The notes under the pieces are model-generated. The model was not told where the DNA came from. It made no database searches and saw nothing but the letters and a program-made list of their open reading frames with translations. From positions 50,653-114,652 of the forward strand of contig JAJIRX010000786.1 in assembly GCA_023853785.1 (NCBI GenBank): a stretch of DNA of 64,000 bases, written 5' to 3'. Below, in pieces: positions 44,894 through 55,499 of this stretch; positions within the stretch are counted from its first letter, which is position 1, and each line of letters opens with the position of its first letter. This stretch comes from Psilocybe azurescens. Lineage: Eukaryota > Basidiomycota > Agaricomycetes > Agaricales > Agrocybaceae. A program made the translations under genes and the position numbers.

Positions 44894-47579
44894 ATGCCTT
44901 CTATGTTTGGTTCTCACACGATCGTTACTGGTGGAAACTATCAACAGTTCATCAATGATTCCAAAAGTATGCCGTTGCGACATATCATGCTATTCCACAT
45001 GCACATATACATATACAAAAGTTTTAGGTGCATGGGATCGCCTGGTGAAGGCTGCTTCACCTGCCGCGTTCCATGATTCTGGCGACCGTCGCGACCCCCC
45101 GAAATGCCACCCAAATACACGGGTGGCCGTGTTGAAGACGATTATGGACTGGATCCACGGTCTTGAACCAGCGACGCAAACCGCATGGATTATGTGGGTC
45201 TATGGTCCAGCGGGAACCGGTAAATCGGCCATCGCACAGTCGATAGCAGAGCTATGCTACAAGGAAGGAACTCTCGTAGCGAGTTACTTCTTCTCCAGAT
45301 TCTATTCCACCAGAAATCACCCACGCGCTCTGATCCCAACAATTGCATATCAAGCCTCGCTTTGCATTCCAAATATCAGAGAACACATCAAAGATTCGAT
45401 TGACCACGACCCCTTGATATTCTCCCGTTCTCTCAGCATCCAGATGTCGACTCTGCTGATCCAGCCTTTACAGGATTGCATTATCTCCGAAACTCTTGCA
45501 CCGGCTCGCGTCATCATTATTGACGGGCTCGATGAGTGCGAAGACCGGCAAGGCCAACTTGAAATCTTAGCTACTATCTCGACGGCCTTCCAAAAACATC
45601 GTTTACCCTTTATATTTCTTATCGCGAGTCGTCCTGAGCACGACATCAGAACTACCTTCGGCTATGGATATCTCAAGGATATCACGATGAGCGTGGCACT
45701 CGATGACGCATTCTGCCCATCCGATGATATCCGCGTCTTTCTACAAGACAGCTTCACCGAAATCAAGGAAACCCATCCACTTCGTGCAGATATACCGGAT
45801 ACATGGCCAGGTGGAGCCATATTGGAAAGCTTGGTGAAGAAATCGTCTGGCCAATTTATCTATGCATCGACCGTCATTAAATTCATGAAATCCAGTCGTC
45901 ATTGGCCACCTCAGCGCTTGGAGATTGTGCTTGGACTCCGTCCTGCTCAGCAGGACATGCCATTTGCTGAGCTTGATGCTCTGTATATGCATATTTTCTC
46001 GTCCGTGAGGGATCCTGAGGCGGTGTTACGGATTTTAGCTTATAACTTTCTCACATCACCGGGATACGACGAGGTCGGACTTGATCTAGATCTATTATCG
46101 CTTCATCCAAGAGAAGTTGTTCAATTGTTCTGTGATCTCACCTCGCTTGTTTCAGTCACGGTCTGGAAAGGGATGCATACCATGTTGGACATTTTTCATG
46201 CTTCTCTCGAAGACTTTTTGCTGGACCAATCCAGGTCACAACAATTCTGGATCAATTCCAAACTCCGTCATGCTGAACTTGCACATATGTATATTCAAGA
46301 CCTGAAAGGTGAGTTGGCAAATGCCGAGTTAACGCTCGAAGCTGAAGTAAAATTGATAACAGATAGACCGAGTCCGATCAATACTCTAGCACCACACATT
46401 CTTCTTAGTCATTTTGAGAATGCCATGGCTACCCCAGACCTCTTGGATGACCTGAGGCAAATCAGCATTTGGTCAATTTATCAGAAAACCGATGATCCTG
46501 AATATTTTCCGCTTTTTCTTGCCTCCATCGAAGAGGTGGTACGTTCTAGTTCTCTATACTCATCCATTGCCGGGTTTCAACCATTTACAAGCCAATAGGG
46601 ATTCGAAAATTGGACCGACTTATACTCTCATCAGCTCCACCTTTTCGACCAAATTGCACAAGGAATTATGGAACAAATTTATTCTTTGCCAAACATGACT
46701 GCTTTGGCCGCCGTTTTTAACTTAAATCATGAAAAGTGGGATAAAGGCGCCTCTATATTATTCCAGTTAAGCAACGATCACAGAAACTTTGACGAGTTTT
46801 CCTTCGAGCGCGATACGCACCTTTTCCCGGTGTACAGAGAATTTATTGGAGAGTTCCTCACGAATCCCACTCGCTGCGGTATCTACGGGTTGACTGGTAA
46901 AACCTATGCGATAGCCGCAGAGTATTTTCTGCATTACATATGCGATCACATGGAACACATCATGCATTCAGAGTATGCACTCCACCAATGGTGTTATCAG
47001 AGACGAAGAACTGCGTTTTTCTCCCGTCGCAGATCTGCCGCCCCTGCAATATTCCCAGCAGAAAAAATCAAACAACGCGCCCTTCGGAGGTGGGAACGCC
47101 ATCGCCCGTATCGACTACCGAGGCCATGTTCAGCTGCCTTTCGCCTTGCGCTTTGTTGTCTCTCTTTTGTGCTATGTGAAGCGGATAGATCGGAGGACTT
47201 AGTTTCTTTAGCTCGCCAACCAACATTTTGGTTATTTTCGCTCATTTACCCTCGGCATACAAGAAACACCAGGCGGGAAGTTGCTCGATATCTAGCGAGG
47301 GTAGACGCAGGAGAGATATTGGTGCAAGCAGAGCTAAAGAAGAGGAATGAGGAACAGCTCTCGGAACAGTCACCCCTCTTCCCCACTTTCCAATTATACG
47401 CATGCCCATGGGACTGTTTCAGCCACTACAAGTATATGGATCGCAAGTATGGGAACAAGGACAAGGACGAGAATTGGGACCAGAGCAAGGATGAGGACGT
47501 GGATGAGGACGAGGACTGGGTCGAAGACTGGAGCGAAGACTGGGACGAAGACTGGGACGAAGACTGGGACGAAGACTAG
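44894..47579 (+). CDS. NACHT-domain NLR-type NTPase
   Basis: A STAND NTPase of the kind fungi use in self/non-self recognition and programmed cell death. Proposed exons are 44894-44966, 45028-46535 and 46599-47579, with introns of 61 and 63 bp, giving 853 residues. ATG 44894 is chosen because it gives the short Gly-rich N terminus MFGSHTIVTGGNYQQF common before NACHT in Agaricomycetes. It is followed by FHDSGDRRDPPKCHPNTR. Walker A is GPAGTGKS (about 84-91), Walker B VIIIDGLDEC (about 186-195), then SRPE (about 225). The C terminus shows YAIAAEYFLHYI-like helical text but no WD, ankyrin or TPR repeats. From about 46970 another frame (DEELRFSPVADLPPL to FVVSLLCYVKRIDR) looks more natural, so a missed intron or indel is possible. 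The tail is an Asp/Glu/Trp repeat. Confidence 0.8.
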
Positions 47580-47600
47580 GAAGAGGACTGGGACGAGGAC
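47455..47600. repeat. 12-bp repeat GACGAAGACTGG in the NLR 3' end
   Basis: Four near-perfect units at about 47538-47580, preceded by degenerate GAC/GAG-rich sequence, encode an EDWDEDWD tail in the NLR frame. The last unit contains the TAG stop. Confidence 0.8.
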
Positions 47601-48082
47601 GAGGATGACAAGAGCGAGGACATTTAGTTCTGTGAATGAGATGGCAGACACCTGGTCCCGGATGTTTATGGAAGGGCACGCAGTGCGTATCGAACTGACA
47701 GACCATCATAAAATCTTCCGTTCCTGACGTGCATGTCTGCCCAGGACTCCCTGAGATGGCAGTATGCTGACCGACATCGACAAGAAGCCAATTCCTGTGC
47801 TGCTTCATCCACCAACTTGAAATCAGGGACAGCGGTGGAGTGCAGCTGTATACGTGTGTTTAGGGCGTTGGAGGGGGAAGAAAACAAGTCAACAGACAAA
47901 GAATATAGTATGATAAGAATAGTCGGTTTTAGTCGTGTCTATTGAATGAGAACGACCCTAATTCCGGGAACCCCGTGCGCCACACTTATGTCAATCCGTC
48001 GCGGGATTCCCCACATAACCCATTGCATCAAATCGAAGAAATTAAACATGATCATTCTAGTCAACCGAACTTTGACGTACTA
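47601..48082. other. Block 4 left flank
   Basis: 47836-47955 matches the flank of the decayed family B copy at 23490-23620. From about 47960 the sequence follows the block interval seen at 27290 and 39260, with CGCGGGATTCCCC at about 47999. The hydrophobin has been lost in this block. No gene was seen. Confidence 0.5.
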
Positions 48083-48525
48083 TCATGTCGACTTATGCCT
48101 ATCAACAGTGGATGTATTACTATTTCCCCACCACGCCGGGAATGGGACCGCATTTCCACCGGCTCCAAACACTGCAAAGGAAGAATATCTGGCTCCCACC
48201 ATCGAGATCAACAGACAGGAGGTAGTTATACTGAGAGAAAGATTCACTTTTAATGACCGTAAAACAACGGCGTATGTAGGATGCTTTATAATTTAAAACT
48301 ATCACGCTCACCTAGTCCTTAACCACCATTGAGAAAATACGTCTATAACCAGACACGATCACCATTGTCCATTGACGGAGTAAGCCTTCAAAATGTGAGT
48401 TAATTGAGAGCGTAATGACAGGTACATTGATATATTTCATGGCCTTGGCGAGCCGCGAGTCTGGTCTGGAGCATCTCCACACAATATAGAACGGCGAATG
48501 GGGCAAAGAGGCCAATGAACCCGGA
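48083..48525 (-). pseudogene. OPT-family oligopeptide transporter, C-terminal tail (copy 4)
   Basis: The most decayed tail. SRLAKAMKYINVPVITL and YNYLLSVDLDGGS are still readable. The intron between the first two exons is partly deleted so that their text runs together, and the last hydrophobic exon is shortened. The order and strand agree with the other three. Confidence 0.55.
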
Positions 48526-48814
48526 TGCCAATATTTCACCAAGTGGCAGCAGTTTAGACTCGACGTGCAGTGGCCTCGTCCTGGAGGTTCTAATTCCCGG
48601 AATTGCCATGATTGGCACTGCCCCCTTATTTTACAAAATTCGCGTCACGACGGAATTGGCCGATGTTGTCATGTACGGTGCCTTCCTTCGTCCACCTACT
48701 ATCGTCCACCTCCACGACCCTCTCCTTCCTCTCCCATATCAACTTTTGAGTGAGGGTATGAAACCCTTAGATAATCGTCCTATGGGGTCGCCGGTGCAGA
48801 AACCCAGGGTCTAG
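48515..48814 (+). pseudogene. C-terminal tail of a conserved fungal hypothetical protein (copy 4)
   Basis: EVLIPGIAMIGTAPLFYKIR and VTTELADVVMYGAF, then PTIVHLHDPLLPLPYQLLSEGMKPLDNR. It retains text (GMKPLDNR) altered in the other copies, so it is useful for reconstructing which gene donated the fragment. It is truncated at both ends. Confidence 0.5.
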
Positions 48815-48853
48815 TACGGGACTTTTCGCCCCCACGGACCGAGGGAACGGCAC

Positions 48854-48870
48854 TTACCCTAACCCTAACA
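48854..48870. repeat. Telomere-like CCCTAA pair at block junction
   Basis: TTACCCTAACCCTAACA sits again between the hypothetical tail and family B copy 3. Confidence 0.5.
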
Positions 48871-49112
48871 GGCCTGAGCTGAGCGAGATGAGGCTCGCAA
48901 TTCAGAGTTTCCGACTCTTTCAACCAACTTGCTATCACCCAATAATGCTTATCCTCTGACGGTCTTATATCTGGACATTACATGTAATCTGACACTGATA
49001 TCTTGTCCTTGTAACATCTGATCTTTGAACTCTTGACTGCGATCTTTACTACATAGGACCTGGGCTTGTTTTTGACCCGTGTGCGAACTCTCGACCCGAG
49101 GAGTTGAACGGA

Positions 49113-52100
49113 CATGGGGCCCCCGCAGTCTACGAATCAGAAGACAGACCCCCGCCTCACCCAGCAGCAGCGCCAACTCGAACTTGAAGCCCAGCTCGCG
49201 CATAAAGACGACGAAGTGTGTGAGTTTCTAGCTCTGCTCTAGTCTTGCCTGCATGTGAAATCTGATTCACATTCATTGCCTCTCTTTTCTCCTCCTTTTC
49301 CCTGTCTCCCCTTCTCACCGTCTATGTCACCCCGCGAAACTCAAACATCACAACACACCAGATAACATCCCTTCTTGCCTCCTCCACAACCAACGGCACC
49401 AAACTGTCCCTCCTGCACTCGCGGCTTCCACCACGCGCTTGACACGCTCGATGCACACGCACGGGAGAATGAGGAGCCGCGCAAAGAGCTTGGGGTTATG
49501 TTCAGGAAGCTGCGGGCGTGCGAAGAGACGAGGGAGGGCCTGCAGAGAGAGAGGGACGAGTTGAGAGAGGAGATTTGGGAGGCTTGTGATTTGGGAGGCT
49601 TGTCGAGAGAGGTGTGCGGGTTTTATTTTTGCCTTGCCTGGTTTCTTCCTTCTATTGGGTGAACGTGAGTTTTTAATGATGCGTTTATGTTTGTCTGGCT
49701 TTTGTAGTGCAAGTGGAACACGATTATAAGAAATGATCTGTCAGTCGGATGCAGTTGTCGAGCCTCGCAGGTACGAATAAACACGATTATAAGAAATGAT
49801 CTGTCAGTCGGATGCAGTTGTCGAGCCTCGCAGGTACGAATAAACACGCATACATTGCATAGTGTACAATCTCACACACATATCCTATCCTATTCTATCG
49901 TTTCTACAGATGACGGTTCTGTTGTTGTTGTGTACTAACCAACCCCGCCACATCACTTCCACTCTCACCGCTCCAGCGGATGGTATAGGGAAAGGGAGCG
50001 GAAGGATGAGCCAGCGAAATGGAGGCAGGGGACAAGAGCGAGGGATGGAACAAGGGAGGAGGAAAGACACGTGGAGGGGGGAGGAAGAGACACAAGAAGA
50101 GCAGATCATTGCGATGCTCGACGTAACTGTTGCGCGGAACCGGATGCTCGAGCGCGAGATCAGGGGGTTGAGCGAGCGGGTGAGTACTCGCGTTCCTCTG
50201 TTTCGTTCTCTTTTCGCTTTCTCTCTCTGTTCTCGTTCTCGTTCTCGTTTTCGTTTCCATTGCGATTCTCATTCTCATTTGCATTTCGCATCCCTTCCTT
50301 CCTTCCCTTCCCTCACTCATATGCGCCTTTTCTATCTCAACTCTCGCTCTTTCTCATAATTATTTCATATTACGTCCTTCCATCCATCTGACTCTTCACT
50401 CTTCTTTTTGTGTTTAGCTTGCCAACGCGCGGGCGCATCTATGTCTGTGCCTGGCTCTGGCTCTGCATCCGAATCAGTATCTTCGTCTTCGTCGAATGCC
50501 GCTGCCGCTGCCACTTCACCTGCTCGCATTTCTTTAACGGCAAGATCTACAACAACCAACATCAAAAAGTCGAAGTCAGATCCAGATCCCGAGCCAAGCC
50601 GACAGCGATTCCTGCAGATCTCCTCGGCTCTGGCGGTTGTACGCCTCCTCCAGCACCACACCACTAGCAGTATCACCAGGATTACCGCCTGCAGTGCTGC
50701 CGGCACCTACACCCTCACGCGCGACAGCCGCCCTCGCCCCCGCTCTAGCTCAATTACTGCGTACTCTCGAGCACAAGATAAGCGAGCTCGGTGGGTGAGT
50801 TGATTTATTCGCGCGTGCTCGGGGGGCGTGGGGGGCTGCTGGTATTGGTGGTGCTGGTACTGTGCTGATGGTGTGAGGAGTGTGAAGGGTGGTTCTGGGT
50901 CTGTGTGTCGGGGTCGGGGTCGGGGTCTGGCACTGGCTATCGCTCTAGGACGGGTACTGGGACGGGTGTAGGCTCTGGGGTAGACGCAGACAAGCACAAG
51001 CACAAGGAGGCCCAGAGGACAACAGGCAGGATGAACGCAGCGATGCGCACAAGCGCGTCGTTGCAAAACCTGTTGGAAGACCTGCGATATTGGGTGTGTC
51101 GTATGGAAGCAAAGTGTGCGCGGTACGTTTTTGTTTGCGTTTTGTGTTTTTTTTTTGTTCTTTGTTTTTCTCTTTTCCGTTTGTTTCCGTTTGTTTTCTG
51201 CATGCCACCCGCGCTTCATGGTTTTGTTCTCCGTGGGACTCGGAAGTGGGAGTGTTTCGCATTTAAGATTTTGTTTTGTTTTCTGGTTTTGGATGGGATT
51301 TTCTATTTTCTAGTTCAACGTGTTACGATGCTGACTTACTTGATGAATAGATTGCATTGGCATGGTGGTCGGTTCGGGCGAGAGAGCGAGATGTGAGTGT
51401 ACGTGCGGGTATAGATGAGGACAGTGCGAAGCAAGACTCGAAAGAGGGGCTTGCACGTTGATCTCGACAAAGTCAACAGCACGAGGATGATGAGGGGCGA
51501 GAAGAGGAGCAGCAAGCCTACGCTGAGGATGGGGGCCGTGGACGGTTGATATCGCCGCTCGTCGTCCCTTCGACTGGAGAGGTGCAAGAGGTGCGCTAGA
51601 TACTCGTCTTTCGTCTTTCATTCCTCGGTTTTTGTTTTGCGACACCCTGTTTCCTCGATCCCTCTTTTTCTTACGCATGCTTCTGTTATCAAAGCTTATT
51701 ATTGTTTTCAAAAAGTTCTTTGTACTTTCGGCTCTTTCCTAGATTTTCAACATTCTTTTTCGTTTTCGTTTTCGTTTGCCTTTTCCCCTTTTTCCGTTAC
51801 TTGTTTCGAGTTGTTCTGTCTTTCCGAACCGCTCTATCTTCTTTGTCTTTATGGAACGTACAGAACAACGCGAACACGAGCCGCCTCATCAGCACCTCTT
51901 CCGACATCCCATCATCTCTATCTCCGCCTCCGTTTCCAGCGACGCGAGCTCTGTTCCCATTCGTGTTCAAGATGCACAAATCTAATGGACGACGACGACA
52001 AAGAAACGGAGATGGGGACGGCGAGATATCGATGGAGCTCGCAATGCCGCTGATGCCTACGAGTGTGATATTGATGTCTGTTCGTGATTCGGAGGGGTTG

Positions 52101-53296
52101 GAGGAGGAGGAGGAGGATGGAGGTGGTCAGGGGTGCACCTGCGTCGATCACTGGATGAGGGACAGGGCCGAGGTCGGATTCAGGACTATTTAAATGACGA
52201 AGATCTGGGCGGCGATCATCAATACAGACATAAAGATGAACGGGAGTCTGGCGACGATGACGATGATGAGGATCAGCGAGAGCGAGATGTAACGGTGCGA
52301 TCGCCATTCGTGATGCCGTCGCTGGTGTTTTTGCTACTAGAGCAGAATGTGGGGAGGAGGAGCATGAACAAGGAAGGCTGCGAAGTGTATTGCAGCGGCA
52401 CTATCGAACAGCGCTCTTCCCTCGCCTAGTGTCCTCGACATCGACATCAACCTCGCTCGTGATGACCCTGCCATTAACTCAGATGACTTGCATTCTATGG
52501 ATGATAAAGTGGGTTCTCACTCCGATCGTGGTGGCCATGATGTCAAAAGTGAGAGAGACTCGTTCGAGGCGGAGTACGAGCAGCAGCCTGAGAGGTAGCA
52601 GGTCGCGTATGCAGCGCTGTCGGTGTCGATGTTTGAGGATGGGCCGGAGGCAGGGTCAGAGGAGGGGGTAGAGGTGAGGGCCAGAGATCGGTGAGGACAA
52701 GGGCGAGGCGGGTTTCGGACATCGTGCAAGCTGAAGGGAGGAGGAGGAGAGAGGAAGCGATAAGGGATCAAGATCAGGACCTGGATGAGCATCGGGATCG
52801 GATGGTCGGTGCTGCTCACGCCGTTGATGGCCCTTGCGACGAAGAGCGATTGGCATGCTGTGTTTGAGGAGTGAGTTTTTTTTTCTTTTCGTTCCTATTG
52901 TCTGTCCTCATTTCTTTCCTTTGTTATTGTTTCGTCGTCATTCAATCGCGGACCGTTTTTAATTCTTTGGTCTCGATCCCTCGATAGTTCTTCCTCTTTC
53001 CTACCACTTCATTTCCCATTTCTCCCTCTCCTCTTCAAAGCAAGATTTCTCGCTAACCATATCTTTCATTCCACACAGCCCGATATTTATTGTCGTCAAC
53101 ACCCTGCTACTATGCCCCCGCCCACGCTCACCCTCGCGCAGATCCGTCTGCCGGCACACCGGGCAGCTTGTTTGAGCAGTTCATTATTCGCACGATATTT
53201 TGGAGCTATTATAGGTTGACGCCCGTTATTAGGTTGGGGACTGTATTGGGTGGGCTTTGGTTGGCGGAGTTTCAGGATTGGGTATTGGAGGAATGA
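49113..53296 (+). pseudogene. Family B coiled-coil acidic protein, copy 3 (longest)
   Basis: Exon 1 is intact from ATG 49113 (MGPPQSTNQK, QLELEAQLAHKDDEV). The coiled-coil exon (ENEEPRKELGVMFRKLRACE, EGLQRERDELREE) is frame-shifted by one base near 49432. The Trp codon of the next exon is TGA. Later parts read EEQIIAMLDVTVARNRMLE (50097), MNAAMRTSASLQNLLEDLRY (51031) and GDGDGEISMELAMPLMPTS (about 52010). Unlike copies 1-2 the acidic exon reads through DVTV into RSPFV. A further acidic region follows (INLARDDPAINSDD, DSFEAEYEQQ), then hydrophobic GWSVLLTPLMALATKSDW, PIFIVVNTLLL and RTIFWSYYRLTPVIRLGTVL, ending WVLEE at 53296. The C-terminal hydrophobic segments suggest a membrane-associated ancestor. 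Confidence 0.55.
49718..49843. repeat. 63-bp perfect tandem duplication inside family B copy 3
   Basis: ACACGATTATAAGAAATGAT and the following 43 bp, including the exon 3 splice donor GTACG, occur twice without a mismatch that I can see. This makes the exon and donor duplicated. It is recent, because both units carry the same TGA. Confidence 0.9.
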
Positions 53297-53574
53297 GGTG
53301 GTAGGGGATGGAGGGGAAGGAGGCGGGGGCGATTGTGAGTTGATGTGATGTGATTTGAGGTGGCGGGGTGATGGTGGGGTGTGGTCTCGCGATGGGTAGG
53401 TTTTTCTTCGTTTCTTGCTTTTCCTTCTCGTGTGCTGCGCTTGCTGGGTTGAGTGTTGATGCTTAATTGCTTCATTCTTTGGCTTTCTTCATATTTTTGC
53501 TTATCCGATCGTGATATGTACTCGTTCGTCACCGCATGCTCACAGATAGAATTCTATTTCTTGTCTGGCATTTT
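53297..53574. other. Gap downstream of family B copy 3
   Basis: A GC-rich stretch (GGTGGTAGGGGATGG) is followed by unique sequence. No gene was seen. Confidence 0.4.
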
Positions 53575-54101
53575 ACTACTTCACTTACGTACTTTACTAT
53601 CTCTAAGTTTACTTACTGCTTTGATATGATAATCGCAATGCGTAGTGTGCCGGGTGCATCTGGGAGCTGGTTCAATTAGTCTCATTGAGAATGAGAGAGT
53701 GGACGGGCTATATTGCTGGAGGGTACTTTCCACACTGCGATTTATTTTCTCTGAGTCATGATCGAAATCATAATGAGTTCTGCTTCTTGAAATTGCAACC
53801 ACAGTGATAACTCGACTTTCAGGACGCTTTGCTAGGAGGTCATTCACACAATTTACAATTTCAAGAGTCCGGGCTATGCCGAGGTTCTGCGATTGGACGA
53901 TAGATAGGGAAGATAAACATATACATTTACGTCCGTGACGGATGTCCACAGAACATGTCGACTCTCCACACCCGCAATACCACCACCTGAGAGCTCGTAC
54001 CGAACACGATGGAGTGTTAGCCGGGTGCTTATTATGTTCACCCAGTAGTTCATGCCCATGTATGCATAGGTGGAAGGCTTGAACAGAAGTCTAGGATCCA
54101 A
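53575..54101 (-). CDS. Hypothetical protein, possible small gene or gene tail
   Basis: A minus-strand frame from about 54000 to 53578 has normal amino-acid composition: VDIRHGRKCICLSSLSIVQS, GIARTLEIVNCVNDLLAKRP, RVITVVAISRSRTHYDFDHD, SEKINRSVESTLQQYSPS. An upstream overlapping frame (MDPRLLFKPSTYAYMGMNYW) could be joined by an intron or a frameshift near 53980-53950. I do not recognise the family. Codon-level regularity and retained CpG sites make it more gene-like than its surroundings, but neither end is secure. Confidence 0.35.
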
Positions 54102-55499
54102 TGGTAGAATGTACGTGCATGTATATCGCTAGCAGTAACCATCCGGTCTCTGGCGGAAGATGGTGAGTGCTGTATGATTTTCGGGAGAATTGAGTGGGAG
54201 AGAGAGAACACAATGATGGAAGACTAGAACACTAGAGGTAGCGTACGGTGTACTAGAAAATTTCAGGTTAAAGTTATGCTTCTAATCAGGACACCCGAGC
54301 GCATGAACACAACGAGATAGTCCTCCCCCATTCCCATTGCGAGTCCAGGGTTTCCTCTTTGTCTATTAACAGTCCCGCTCAACAATTCGGACTCAACCTT
54401 GACAAACACAGAACTCACAGCTCGCAGACTCCATTTTTACCACCCTGTTGACGCCGGCACGCATTATGATGATATGGGTGTGGATTGAGGAGGGCAGTGA
54501 GTGGACAGGAGTGGTATGCAAAACAATAAGGCTACTAATACTCGCATATGGCTTTCCATGTCAGTCAGTGAGCTGCTACTTGTGCATCACATTTAATCAT
54601 CTTGCGCAGGCTCCAAGACCATATAATACTCACAAGGGGATTATAATATCAGTATTTGAGAAGGACAGATGTGGATGTTCATGTTGTGGATCACAAAGGT
54701 GCGCACGTTGACGAGAGAGCGTTAATCGTAGAATCAGTAGAATCAGTAGATGGAGCGGCGAATAGCAGTGTTGTGGTCGACAGAAGTGATATGGATGCTT
54801 GCTAACGGCAGTACAGCTATGTCAGAGTGCTGCATTGTGTTGGTGAGGGCAATTACATCTCACATGCTATAGACAAGGTACTGGGCATGCTGTGTGCCAA
54901 CATTCTTTCAGCTAGAGCCTGGAGATCAATTAGAATGCTTTGCTATGCCAGTGCCTGGCATGCTCTAATGGGGAGCTTGCTTCATCTGTGTTTTTGAGTA
55001 AAAAACTATTGTTGGATGCCTATAATAACAGTGTCTACTAAGCATTAAAAACATATTCACTTAGATCAACACTATAAGTATCTAAAGTAAAGCCAAGCTA
55101 TTCTCTATGTAAATTGTCTTCATGTAACATTGTCATAGAAGGTGTTTCATCAGGTTGTTGTAATCTGGAAAGAGGAAATTGGTCTTTAAAAACTAAACCC
55201 TTCAATGTTTTCTCAAGAAATAGCAACATATGATAAACCAGAAGAAAACTCCTTTGAACTCAATTGCACTGTTGCTTCAGTTAAAGTCAGTCCATGACTT
55301 TTATATAAATAGTGATAGCCTGTAAGCCTCCAGGCTCATGACGCACTCAAGACACAATACTTAGAGACGCACACACAAGGGCCTTAAGACCCATGCTGGG
55401 CTCACTAAGCGTTAATCGATAAAAGACACTGAATGACTCAAAGGAGATGCAGTCCACCTTTGTTGCCTTATCCTTATAATATGCAATGAAGGTGAGAAA
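54102..55499. other. Unassigned gap
   Basis: No supported gene. 54102-54750 still has CpG sites. 54750-55499 turns AT-rich and CpG-poor. An open frame at 54448-54711 has no recognisable domain. Confidence 0.35.
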
